Origin: Candidatus Berkelbacteria bacterium
GTDB taxonomy: Bacteria > Patescibacteriota > UBA1384 > VFKW01
Assembly: GCA_009885355.1 (NCBI GenBank)
Contig: VFKW01000116.1
Location: 1 to 10,614, forward strand
Direction of reading: 5' to 3'
DNA length: 10,614 nucleotides
Made by a program: the position numbers and the translations under genes. Shown here in pieces: positions 1 to 8,250 of this stretch (position 1 is its first letter; each line of letters begins with the position of its first letter). The notes under the pieces are model-generated. The model saw only the letters and a list, made by a program, of their open reading frames with translations, did not search any database and had not been told where the DNA came from.

Positions 1-3000
1 AGGCAGTAACAGTGACTTTTTCTGTTATTTGAGGCGAGGCATCAACGAGCTTTGGCTCGGTGATAGGTGGATCAAATGTTACCAAAAAAGTTGCGGCGGA
101 GGCTGGGTTTATTTTGACATAAAAAGTATTTTTTGTAATTGGATCGGAAGTGTGGACATAGAGTTTTAGCGAGGATCCTGAGGTTGTATAATTAAAATCT
201 GCGGCGTTAAAAATATGCGCGCCGTTGTCGAAACTGTCGGATTTTTGAGTGCGAGTTGTGCCTCCGTCGGTAGTGAATGTATAGGCATTATTTGTACTGT
301 TGGTATATGGTAAGATTGCCGTGACGTCATTGTCAACCGTGAACCAAACCTTTCCTGCAAAATCTTTTTTATCATTATCATATTGATCTTTGGCGGTAAC
401 GGTCACATTGTATGGAGCCTCATAGCCGGACTCCCAGCTATTTCCCGCAATCGCAAATTTAGTGGGCGATTGAGGATAATAGGAAAGATTAAAGTGTTCA
501 AACGCAGCTGAAGTAACGGTAATATTTACTGTGGTATCAGAAAAGCTTCCGTCCGTTACTGTGATAGTCTGATCAGCGTTGGCGGCGATTAATTTGAAAC
601 CGGAGCCAGCGAAATTTTTGACGCCAACGTCCTCTACTTGAAAAGTGTATTTTGATGATGAAGTATATGGCAAAAGGACGGATTCATTGATATCAGATGA
701 TGTAAACCAAATATCACCAGCGTAATTGGTTTTTATGTAACCATAAATATCTTTGGCGGTGACAGTAATATCAGATGATAATCCAGCTCCGGCAACAGTA
801 GACTCTGGTTCGCCAGAAATAATAAATGAACCTAGAGCGGCCGGGGTGACATTTATAGCAGAGGATTCTAATTCGACATTATTTATATTGTCTCTGACTT
901 TAATTTTGATATTATTACTTATAGTTCTGAATACAAATTGGGATTTGTCAAAAGGATGGGAACCGGCATCATTGATTGGAATAAAAGTATAATTAAAAGG
1001 CAGAGTTGTGGAATTGATGTCAGCTGCTGCTGATAGCGTAATAGTACCAGCATAGTCGGCTTTTGTATTGTACCATTGATCGTAGGCAATAACTGTAAGA
1101 TCATTTGGAAAAGAATCTCTTACTATGATAGTGCCCGGTATATTATTTGAAAAACCAAAATGTTTCAAAGCTCCTGGGTTAATTGTGATATCTTCTGTGC
1201 TGGCCGAAATTCCATTTATCGATGCTGTAATTTTGAATGTTCCCGCTTTGGTTAATTTTAAAGGACCCAACCAAATACCGGAAGTAAAATCGGAAGAAGT
1301 AAGAAGCGGACTGGATGGATCAACAATTACTCCTCCGTTATTAATCGAAAGCAAGACGCCTCCGGCGCAAGCGCTTGTTGGATTGTTGGCACCATCTTTC
1401 AAGGTTAGAGTCGGTGTAAGATCATCATTGGCGCTAGCCTCTGCGGGAACATCTATAAATGTAATAGAATTAACTAAATTCCAATTTGTGTTGTTGTCTG
1501 AGTCAGTTGAATTTGCAGCGTTGATGGTGGCTGAAGCGGAACTATCTTTGACATCAAGATATGAGGCTGAAATAGTGCCAGAGAGGTCAGAAAGATTAAA
1601 AGCATCGCCGGCAGAAGTAGAATGAAATTTTAATCTACTGCCAGAAGTGCCCAAGAGATTTAGATTTTTAACGGTTAAGGTTTCGCCGCTAGTTACTAAA
1701 ATTTGTTTTACATTTGAATTTATAGAAGTCAATGTGCCGGAAATAGTGACATCATCGGCAAAAGTAACACCTGAGTTACTTGAGTTTGTAATAGTAACAT
1801 TATTTAAATCATGATTCGAATCCGTTCCGTTAGCAGTGATGGTCTGGGCTGAAGTGCCGTTAAAAATAATATTTGAGTTATCGGCGAGAATTGTCGAATT
1901 TACGCCCAAGGTCCAATCACCTTTAACATACCAGGTAGACGAGTCCGCATCGATTACTGGAGCTGGTGCCGTAATCGTGTTGTAGAGTAAAACAAAATTG
2001 TTAATGTTTAAGATTGAATTATTACAAATTATTTTTCCTGATCTATCACCTCCATCACTAATTTGGAATGAATTTAAATTCAGCGCAAACCCATGCGTGT
2101 CTAATATTCCGGCACCATTCACGGTCGAGATTTTGATTGAGCCTATAGTAATATTGTCAGTTAAGCTATATGTGCCCGAGCCACGGATCCATATGGCCGA
2201 GCCAGTATATATACCTTGCGTAATATCAATATTTCCATTCCCTTTGTAGACCAGAGTTGTTGACGTAATTGTCGAATTATTCATTGCTACCGGTACGCCA
2301 GAGTCTTTGCTTAAATGAATCTCCAAAGACATAGTCGTCCCACGAGCCAGATTGCCGCCTCCGAGAGACAATTGATTATAAACATTTGCTATATATCCAG
2401 GATCAATAAAAGTAGTAGTCTTACCCGAACCGGCACACTTTAAATCGTAAAAGCTGCCAATTGTAACATTACCTGTCCCTTTTAGATCGACGGTTGATTG
2501 ATCATAATTAAATGTTCCTGAATTAGTCCAATCGCCTGTGCCAGCGGTGCCGACATTCCAAGTCGAAGAATTGGCATTTATTGTAGCATTTGAATTATTT
2601 GTGACAGAACCGCCAATATTGATTGTTGCAGCTCTAGCTGTGAGCGTTCCATTAATAGTGACACTGCCGTCGGCAGTGATGTTGTAATCAGTCGAAGAGG
2701 GCCTCAAATCAAGAGAGGCGTTGGCGTCGATGGTAAGTGAACCGGTCAAAGCATTACCGTTTGTGAGAGAACCCGTCATGTCGTAAGTTTCAGCCGATCC
2801 AGGAGTAAGCTGCAAAGAGGAATATGGGAGAGTGGTCACATTTATATTCCCATCAGAATTTACTGCGGAATATTTGACGGTCGATGTCCCAGCAGTAAAC
2901 GTGCCAGAATTTGAAAATACTGTGGCTAGAGACCCACTTCCGGCCAGCTCCAAAATGTAGCCTGAACTGCCAAGATTTAAAATACCCGATGTCACGGTCA

Positions 3001-5470
3001 TGGTAGTAACTTTTACAGAAGAACCAAGAGTGGCTCCTGTGCCATCGACCACCACAACTCCCAAATCCTGTTTTGTTGTATTTGAATCAGAAATTGTAGC
3101 AGAGCCGTCAAAAGTAAGGGTGCCGCCTTTATTAAAACTGGAATTGTTATTTAAGTTAAAATTGCCAGCAATATTTACATTTTTTGAATTAGAATCAAAT
3201 GTACCGCCGGAATTGAGGAAGTTCCCGTCAATATTTATGTCGAATGTAGACAGTTGAAGGGCGCCAGCGCCGGAGTGAATAAGATTGTTGAAGGATTTTG
3301 TATTGACGGTAGTGCCGCCGGAGTTGAGAGTTTTACTGGCTGTATTAGCGAAATCAACGGTGCCGGTGCCGGCAACGAAAGTGCCGGTATTTGTCCAGGA
3401 ACCTTTGACTGAAATATTGCGATCTGCCGATCCATCGCTGGCGGTGAGCGTGCCAGCGGATACGTCGAGATCGCCATTTACAGTTGTAATAGCGACAGCC
3501 GGCAGGCGAAAAGTGCCATTGGAGCCGTTTATTTTTAAATTATAATAAGTCCAATTTTGAATATTTCTGGTGCTGGAAGTGGCGTAGTATTCAACCATAC
3601 CAGAATCAACATCATTGCCGGCGGTAAGTGTAATAGTTTCGTCGCCTGTTAATTTCAGAGTGCCGCTGTTAGTAAAAGCGCCCGAAACGGTCAAGTTGTG
3701 CCCATTGATATCCAAGGTTTTATCAGTGCCGATAGTCAATGTGCCAGAGGCAGTTATATCGGCGCCGGCAGTCAGGGAGGTATTGGTTAGATTCATGGCA
3801 GCAGTAGCAGAAATAGTGTTGGCGCCTTGCGTAATAGCGCCGGTATAGCCGGATTGAAAATCCAGCGTGCTGATGTTAATAGTTGTGTTAATAGTCAAAG
3901 CGCCATTGTGAGTACTACCGGAATTATCAAATATGGCAGTATCACTAGTAGAAGGAACACTGGCTCCTCCCGTGCCTCCAGAAGTAGCCGACCAATTGGC
4001 TGTATCATTCCAGTTGTGTGTTCCGCCGCCATTAGCAATCCAATAGCGAGTAACCGGACCGATACTGGTATCAAAATATATTTTGCTCGGGGAGCCGTCC
4101 TGCTGATAAGCAAGAAAAGCATTTGTACCGGTCGTTTTGTAACCGGCGTGAACGTATCTGCCAGTAGCAGCGGAAACGGTGGTTGGGCTTGTGTCCCAAT
4201 TACCAGAGGCATAAGGAGATACGCTTTTTTTATATTTAATTGCTGAATTATCTTGCCAAATAGCATAAAGAAGATTAGGATTTGATTCATGGAGGGTGAT
4301 CGAAACAGACTGCGTTGAGATACTTGTCGCCAGGGAGACTTCTGAACCCCAAACCCCGTTATATTTAATATATTTTACACTATTATTATTGATCGAATAA
4401 ATAAGATGAATCTGATCACTTGAATCGACGACTACAGATAGATCAGGAGTAATCGAAGTACTTATTTGAGTCGAGGAACTGTCCCAAGTGGAATTCGAGT
4501 ATTTTTTACCTTCAAGTTGACACAAGTCGCCGCTATTATTACAAGAAGTGTTATCAGACCAGATCGCGTATATGTTACCATTTGAGAATGGAGCGATGGT
4601 AATAGGACCGTCACCCTCAGCATCTAATGTTGTTGGAGAATTTGGCCAATTTACGATACTATTTTGGCTTGTCGATCGCTTGATATAATCAGCACCTCCG
4701 TAGCCTTCTCCATCTTCCCAGCCGTACGCAACCCAAATGTAACCATTACCGTCTTGTGCGATATTACAAGGCGCCAGCATCCACGTGGCCGAATCTACCA
4801 CTGCGGCACTACTCCAAGAGATACTAGTGGTAGCCATTGCTCCTTGGTAAACTTTGACTCCAGTAGTATCTGCAATAACAAGATAAGCAATTGATCCGTT
4901 TACCCACAATGAGTAATTTGTACTGGTGCTAGCAATTGTATCCGTACCGGTCCACGTCGTACCGTCGGGGGAATATTTATAAGAAATAGCACTGCCATTT
5001 TGCCAAAAAGTCCAATAATTATGATTGGTTGAATCATAAATTACTTTTCGTTGCGCAGATCCATAAAGTCCATTACCAGTAAAAGTACCTACCTGCACCG
5101 GAGCCGCCAAGGCTTTCCTTTGAAGTTCGCCTGGAGCACCAAATATTCCCAATATCAAACTGGCACAGACTGCTAAAGTATAAACGGCAAGCACACCAGC
5201 ATGAGCTAGGTTGGCGTAGGACTTGGTGTGCCATTTATAATACCAGATAAATTTTAATCTAAGTTTTTCATGGAGAGGTTGAATTTTGCGAAATGAAGTC
5301 CGGGTAGATCTTTGGATAGCGATCATCTTTCTATCTAAATCACCATAGGTTGCTTGATTTGGTTTTGGTGCTTTATCTATTTTTTTATAATAGCCAAAAA
5401 TACCCTTTTTGACTGGAGAGCTTGGGGCTTGATCTGTAATTAAATTATTCCCTTCCTTTTGTTGATCCAA
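1..5470 (-). CDS. Giant membrane-anchored surface protein: propeller, beta-solenoid and Ig-like repeats (partial, C-terminus off left edge)
   Basis: One frame stays open for 1,823 codons from a TTG start (5468-5470) to the window edge, so the C-terminus and any cell-wall anchor are not visible. Residues 1-84 form a basic, Lys/Arg/Gln-rich tail, probably cytoplasmic. Residues 85-112 are hydrophobic (LAVYTLAVCASLILGIF) and are followed by an AxA-like site (KALAAPV), so the segment could be a cleaved signal or an anchor. Residues about 130-470 hold about seven degenerate blocks of 40-50 residues (YAIWSDN, LLYAIWQDNSAIKYKKS, HLIYSINN), like a BNR/sialidase-type propeller. Near 474-500 comes YWIANGGG and NWNDTANWSATSGG. 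Residues about 505-1330 are rich in Gly, Asn, Ser and Thr with recurring NSGTF/NTGTF motifs, typical of a beta-solenoid. From about 1333 onward there are Ig-like repeats (DITVTAKDIYG, NYAGDIWFTSSD). Some stretches are richer in G+C than neighbouring genes. Likely roles are adhesion or surface-layer structure. No enzymatic site was recognised, and the exact function is unknown. Confidence 0.88.
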   Translation of the reverse strand, partial: MDQQKEGNNLITDQAPSSPVKKGIFGYYKKIDKAPKPNQATYGDLDRKMIAIQRSTRTSFRKIQPLHEKLRLKFIWYYKWHTKSYANLAHAGVLAVYTLAVCASLILGIFGAPGELQRKALAAPVQVGTFTGNGLYGSAQRKVIYDSTNHNYWTFWQNGSAISYKYSPDGTTWTGTDTIASTSTNYSLWVNGSIAYLVIADTTGVKVYQGAMATTSISWSSAAVVDSATWMLAPCNIAQDGNGYIWVAYGWEDGEGYGGADYIKRSTSQNSIVNWPNSPTTLDAEGDGPITIAPFSNGNIYAIWSDNTSCNNSGDLCQLEGKKYSNSTWDSSSTQISTSITPDLSVVVDSSDQIHLIYSINNNSVKYIKYNGVWGSEVSLATSISTQSVSITLHESNPNLLYAIWQDNSAIKYKKSVSPYASGNWDTSPTTVSAATGRYVHAGYKTTGTNAFLAYQQDGSPSKIYFDTSIGPVTRYWIANGGGTHNWNDTANWSATSGGTGGASVPSTSDTAIFDNSGSTHNGALTINTTINISTLDFQSGYTGAITQGANTISATAAMNLTNTSLTAGADITASGTLTIGTDKTLDINGHNLTVSGAFTNSGTLKLTGDETITLTAGNDVDSGMVEYYATSSTRNIQNWTYYNLKINGSNGTFRLPAVAITTVNGDLDVSAGTLTASDGSADRNISVKGSWTNTGTFVAGTGTVDFANTASKTLNSGGTTVNTKSFNNLIHSGAGALQLSTFDINIDGNFLNSGGTFDSNSKNVNIAGNFNLNNNSSFNKGGTLTFDGSATISDSNTTKQDLGVVVVDGTGATLGSSVKVTTMTVTSGILNLGSSGYILELAGSGSLATVFSNSGTFTAGTSTVKYSAVNSDGNINVTTLPYSSLQLTPGSAETYDMTGSLTNGNALTGSLTIDANASLDLRPSSTDYNITADGSVTINGTLTARAATINIGGSVTNNSNATINANSSTWNVGTAGTGDWTNSGTFNYDQSTVDLKGTGNVTIGSFYDLKCAGSGKTTTFIDPGYIANVYNQLSLGGGNLARGTTMSLEIHLSKDSGVPVAMNNSTITSTTLVYKGNGNIDITQGIYTGSAIWIRGSGTYSLTDNITIGSIKISTVNGAGILDTHGFALNLNSFQISDGGDRSGKIICNNSILNINNFVLLYNTITAPAPVIDADSSTWYVKGDWTLGVNSTILADNSNIIFNGTSAQTITANGTDSNHDLNNVTITNSSNSGVTFADDVTISGTLTSINSNVKQILVTSGETLTVKNLNLLGTSGSRLKFHSTSAGDAFNLSDLSGTISASYLDVKDSSASATINAANSTDSDNNTNWNLVNSITFIDVPAEASANDDLTPTLTLKDGANNPTSACAGGVLLSINNGGVIVDPSSPLLTSSDFTSGIWLGPLKLTKAGTFKITASINGISASTEDITINPGALKHFGFSNNIPGTIIVRDSFPNDLTVIAYDQWYNTKADYAGTITLSAAADINSTTLPFNYTFIPINDAGSHPFDKSQFVFRTISNNIKIKVRDNINNVELESSAINVTPAALGSFIISGEPESTVAGAGLSSDITVTAKDIYGYIKTNYAGDIWFTSSDINESVLLPYTSSSKYTFQVEDVGVKNFAGSGFKLIAANADQTITVTDGSFSDTTVNITVTSAAFEHFNLSYYPQSPTKFAIAGNSWESGYEAPYNVTVTAKDQYDNDKKDFAGKVWFTVDNDVTAILPYTNSTNNAYTFTTDGGTTRTQKSDSFDNGAHIFNAADFNYTTSGSSLKLYVHTSDPITKNTFYVKINPASAATFLVTFDPPITEPKLVDASPQITEKVTVTA

Positions 5471-5482
5471 TATTTCTCCTCT
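5471..5482 (-). promoter_or_regulatory. Ribosome binding site that fixes the TTG start of the giant gene
   Basis: On the minus strand AGAGGAG lies at 5482-5476, five bases before TTG at 5470-5468. No ATG or GTG in this frame lies between the upstream in-frame TAG, within about 75 bases, and this point. The strong Shine-Dalgarno match at normal spacing makes TTG the best start. The predicted protein then begins MDQQKEGNNL. Confidence 0.75.
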
Positions 5483-5545
5483 ATGAAATATAATAGATTT
5501 TAATAAGAAATATCTATCATTACGGATAATCTGGCATCGCTATTT

Positions 5546-6145
5546 CTATTGTTGTTGTTTGTGGATGGTTGAAGATTGCAGTAACTTCAATGTGTTATTG
5601 TTGGGATTTTTAACAAGCTCTTTGTTTATCAAGGCTAAAGATTCATCATATTGACCATCTATGTTATATAAAGTGACTAGGTTGGCAATACTGTCAGAGT
5701 TTCCAAGTTCAATCGATTTTTGATAATTGATGATAGCTTGCTTATTATCACCAGAATCTCTATATGCGTTAGCTAAGGAATTATATACAATCGTATCGCT
5801 TGGCTTTTCAATTGCAAGGGCGGTATAATTTTCGATTGATTTTTTGTAATCTTTTCGCTCATAGTAAAGGCTGCCAAGAGTAGATCTGATTTGAGTATTT
5901 TTTGGCTCGCTTGACAAGGCTTGCTCATATTTTTTAATGGCTTCTGGTACTTTACCTGTTTTTTGATAATTTTCAGCTTCTTTTATAAGATTTGACGCTT
6001 GCTTGTTTCGATGATTTTCAAGAGTACTGTGTACTTGATCTTTTATCATAATTCCTACAATGATCAACATTATTGACAAGATTATTATGCTAATTTTAAA
6101 CTGAATACTACGATCTTCTTTGATTAATTCTATCAGTGTGTTCAT
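5546..6145 (-). CDS. Membrane-anchored tetratricopeptide repeat (TPR) protein
   Basis: This 199-residue protein has one hydrophobic segment at about residues 18-34 (ISIIILSIMLIIVGIMI) and then four consecutive 34-residue TPR units at about 50-83, 84-117, 118-151 and 152-183. Signature positions are clear in EAIKKYEQALSSEP, SLYYERKDYKKSIENY and NAYRDSGDNKQAIINYQKSI. It ends in a polar HKQQQ tail. TPR domains are protein-docking scaffolds, so this is most likely an adaptor tethered to the cytoplasmic membrane. Flanking charges do not settle which side the TPRs face. The ATG is preceded by AAGGGG in the 14-base gap after the permease gene, which suggests translation from the same mRNA. The giant surface gene follows 75 bases downstream. 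Partner proteins cannot be read from the sequence; the adjacent ABC permease and the giant protein are the natural candidates. Confidence 0.85.
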   Translation of the reverse strand: MNTLIELIKEDRSIQFKISIIILSIMLIIVGIMIKDQVHSTLENHRNKQASNLIKEAENYQKTGKVPEAIKKYEQALSSEPKNTQIRSTLGSLYYERKDYKKSIENYTALAIEKPSDTIVYNSLANAYRDSGDNKQAIINYQKSIELGNSDSIANLVTLYNIDGQYDESLALINKELVKNPNNNTLKLLQSSTIHKQQQ

Positions 6146-6159
6146 TTGATTTCCCCTTC

Positions 6160-7344
6160 TTATTCATATCTCAGTGCGTCGAGCGGATTTAATCTACTAG
6201 CACGGCGGGCTGGATATATTCCGGTAGCTAGCCCGACTAATACGGAAAAAAACAAAATTACCAATATTACAAATAATGGCGTGGAGAATAATTTTTGAGG
6301 TTCCCCCCCAACACTCACTGCTAAGGCATTTATGATAATATTCGAAACTTTGCCTATGCATATTCCAATTATAACACCAAAAACCCCGCCTATAAAACTT
6401 ATTAGAAATGATTCAGTAATAAACATTTTTTTTACAACCGAATTTTGGATACCAACGGCCTTCATGATGCCAATATCGCGAGTTCTTTCAAGCAAAGCAA
6501 TCGTCATAGTATTGAACATGCCGATTGATGCGACGACTAAGGCAATTATGCCAAATGATGCCAATATAATCTGTACGTAGGAGAAAAATTTGTAAACCTG
6601 ATCAATAGTATCAGCGATAGATGTGGCTTTAAACCCTTTGCCTTCGATTTGTGATTTGACTTGAGTGAGATTTGTTCGATTATTTACTTTTATCTTCACT
6701 GAATTATATACTGTTTTCTCATTTAACATATCTTTGATGGAATTTAACGGAAGATAAATATAGCTTGAATTATTGTCATCTATAATGCCGACAATATTAT
6801 ATTTTAATTCCTTTGTAATATATCCATCACCATCGTTTTTTGGAAAATAGGCATAAAAAGTACAATCTTTTCCAACTAATTGATCAGGAGTTTTATCTAT
6901 TAGCTTGGCAATGGCGGACGAGACGATGATTTTTTTCTCATTATCGCTGAAGATTCCACCGACTGAGGTATTGATGCCTTGAAGGCCGATATAGTCAGAG
7001 TTTATTGCACTGGCAGCGACATCGGTTTTTTTATTTCCACTAGAAATCTGTCCGGCAAGAGAGAAAAGCGGACTAACGCTGGTTACATTTGGAATTTTTT
7101 GCAGATTATTAATAGACTGACTATTAATAATAACTGTATTTTGGGCCGGCACAACATCAAGAGAGGTTAGTGATGAAATATTTGTGATGCGCTTTATGGA
7201 TAGTTCTTGCAATCCATATCCAAGAGATACTAAAAATACAATTGTACTAATGCCAACCGATATACCTGAAATAGTGAGCAAAGTTCTCATTTTGTTGCCC
7301 ATCAGATTTTTTAACGATAGCCTTAATATATCAATATATTTCAT
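6160..7344 (-). CDS. MacB/FtsX-type ABC transporter permease
   Basis: This is a complete 394-residue permease with the MacB/LolC layout. A short amphipathic N-terminus carries LKNLMGNKMRTLLT, then TM1 at about 21-43. A large extracytoplasmic domain (about 45-255, MacB_PCD type) follows, then an FtsX domain with three membrane segments at about 257-280, 311-336 and 356-377. The family hallmarks ALLERTRDIGIMKAVG (after TM2) and the C-terminal YPARRASRLNPLDALRYE are both present. Members of this family usually do not form a substrate tunnel; they couple cytoplasmic ATP hydrolysis to movement of the extracytoplasmic domain. They export peptides or lipoproteins, or activate external enzymes. The ATG has AAGGA eight bases upstream. 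The ATPase gene ends 14 bases before it and the TPR gene begins 14 bases after it. Substrate is unknown; no HlyD/MacA adaptor is encoded in the window. Confidence 0.93.
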   Translation of the reverse strand: MKYIDILRLSLKNLMGNKMRTLLTISGISVGISTIVFLVSLGYGLQELSIKRITNISSLTSLDVVPAQNTVIINSQSINNLQKIPNVTSVSPLFSLAGQISSGNKKTDVAASAINSDYIGLQGINTSVGGIFSDNEKKIIVSSAIAKLIDKTPDQLVGKDCTFYAYFPKNDGDGYITKELKYNIVGIIDDNNSSYIYLPLNSIKDMLNEKTVYNSVKIKVNNRTNLTQVKSQIEGKGFKATSIADTIDQVYKFFSYVQIILASFGIIALVVASIGMFNTMTIALLERTRDIGIMKAVGIQNSVVKKMFITESFLISFIGGVFGVIIGICIGKVSNIIINALAVSVGGEPQKLFSTPLFVILVILFFSVLVGLATGIYPARRASRLNPLDALRYE

Positions 7345-7358
7345 TTTATAATTCCTTG

Positions 7359-8153
7359 CTAAACATTTTGGCCTGATGACTGTTGAACCTGCTGACCTGT
7401 CGGTAGATACAGACCAAAATCAAGGCTTTGTTCTTTTTGGTCATTTTGATGTCTAATATCTCTGTTTACTTGTTCCCTGATGATACTTCCGTCTTTTAAG
7501 TATATGACTCTGTGGGGGTAGGATAAATATTCAGGATTATGAGTTACCATAAGAACAGTTCTTTTGGAGACAGAATTTAGGCGGTTGATGATTTCCATGA
7601 CTTCATCGGCTGATTTGGAGTCGAGATTTCCAGTTGGTTCATCACAGATGATTATCCAAGGATTGGCAGATAAAGCTCTGGCGATGGCGACGCGCTGCTG
7701 CTGTCCGCCTGAGAGTTCGGTCGGACGGTAGGTGAGAAATTTTTCAAGCCCGACCATTTTCAAAAGATCTGCAGCGCGATCCATTCGTTGCTTGACACCC
7801 TGACCTCCCGCTGACAGTGGCAAAGCGACATTTTCTTGGATTGATAGAGATTTTAATAAGTTGAATTGCTGAAAAACAATACCTATTTTTGATCGGCGGT
7901 ATTCGGTAATTTCTTTTTCATTTTTTTGATAAAGCGGTTCTCCTCTGACAAGCATTTGCCCTTCGGTCGGAGGTTCGAGTCCGCAAATTATATTTAAAAG
8001 AGTAGATTTTCCACACCCTGAGGGTCCAAAAAAGACGACATATTCACCGGAATATATGTCCAGGTTAATGCCCTTAATTATTTCTAGCTCTTGCTTGCCT
8101 ATCTTAAAGGTTTTTCTTACATTTTCTATTTTTATTACAACACTTTTGGCCAT
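7359..8153 (-). CDS. ABC transporter ATP-binding protein (MacB/LolD-type)
   Basis: From the ATG at 8153 the product is 264 residues with every nucleotide-binding motif intact: Walker A GPSGCGKST (43-51), Q-loop FQQFNLL (94-100), signature LSGGQQQR (147-154), Walker B IIICDEPT (167-174), D-loop GNLDS and switch histidine in VTHNP (His205). FNLL after the Q-loop and GEYVVFFGPSG are typical of the MacB/LolD/FtsE group. It should dimerise on the cytoplasmic face and power the permease encoded 14 bases downstream. The last 35 or so residues, after the usual end of such ATPases (about 230), form a Gln-rich polar extension (EQSLDFGLYL, GQQVQQSSGQNV) of unknown role. The ATG was chosen over a TTG 18 codons upstream because GAGAGGGG lies right before it and the family normally begins close to this point. 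Confidence 0.94.
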   Translation of the reverse strand: MAKSVVIKIENVRKTFKIGKQELEIIKGINLDIYSGEYVVFFGPSGCGKSTLLNIICGLEPPTEGQMLVRGEPLYQKNEKEITEYRRSKIGIVFQQFNLLKSLSIQENVALPLSAGGQGVKQRMDRAADLLKMVGLEKFLTYRPTELSGGQQQRVAIARALSANPWIIICDEPTGNLDSKSADEVMEIINRLNSVSKRTVLMVTHNPEYLSYPHRVIYLKDGSIIREQVNRDIRHQNDQKEQSLDFGLYLPTGQQVQQSSGQNV

Positions 8154-8156
8154 TTT

Positions 8157-8164
8157 CCCCTCTC
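8157..8164 (-). promoter_or_regulatory. Ribosome binding site of the ABC ATPase gene
   Basis: GAGAGGGG on the minus strand ends three bases before ATG at 8153-8151; the GAGG core is five bases away. This supports ATG at 8153 over the in-frame TTG at 8207, which has no comparable site and lies in the predicted promoter. Confidence 0.65.
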
Positions 8165-8178
8165 TTTTCACTACTATA

Positions 8179-8207
8179 AATTTACCATATCCTGATATAG
8201 ATAACAA
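8179..8207 (-). promoter_or_regulatory. Candidate sigma70-type promoter for the ABC-TPR-surface protein operon
   Basis: On the minus strand TTGTTA (8207-8202, 4 of 6 to TTGACA) and TAAATT (8184-8179, 4 of 6 to TATAAT) are 17 bases apart. The bases TGG just before the -10 give an extended -10 form. Transcription would begin near 8172, leaving a leader of about 20 bases that contains the ribosome binding site. The match is moderate and alternatives exist in this A+T-rich stretch. Confidence 0.4.
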
Positions 8208-8221
8208 TCCTGTACAAGTTA

Positions 8222-8250
8222 ATGACTTTTTGGGATTTGTGGGGTATAAT
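8222..8250 (+). promoter_or_regulatory. Promoter of uvrC
   Basis: A perfect -10 box TATAAT lies at 8245-8250, preceded by ATGACT at 8222-8227 (4 of 6 to TTGACA) with a 17-base spacer. Transcription would start at about 8257, within three or so bases of the ATG at 8260. It is back to back with the candidate promoter of the opposite operon. Confidence 0.65.

Noticed and set aside
1125..1625. Plus-strand open frame of 166 codons, and similar ones at 753-992, 1998-2249, 3000-3545, 3615-3848 and 3827-4246.
   Set aside because: All lie opposite the giant minus-strand gene, lack clear ribosome binding sites and show biased low-complexity translations that mirror its repeats. They are antisense shadows.
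3280..3860. Frequent short GTGCCGG/GCGCCGG-like strings, considered as a DNA repeat or CRISPR-like array.
   Set aside because: Spacing is irregular and the strings are in-frame Gly, Thr and Ala codons of the solenoid. They reflect protein composition.
3895..4290. Minus-strand open frame of 131 codons in another frame of the giant gene.
   Set aside because: It is an out-of-frame reading within continuous coding sequence that has much better support.
5490..5520. A+T-rich inverted repeat (ATAGAT / ATCTAT) and a TATTAT box between the TPR and giant genes, possibly a weak terminator or internal promoter.
   Set aside because: The stem is short and A+T-only with no U-tract, and no acceptable -35 box is present at normal spacing. 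It is not distinguishable from chance in such sequence.
8154..8207. TTG at 8207 as the start of the ABC ATPase, adding 18 residues.
   Set aside because: The ATG at 8153 has a strong ribosome binding site and fits the family N-terminus. The TTG falls in the candidate -35 box.
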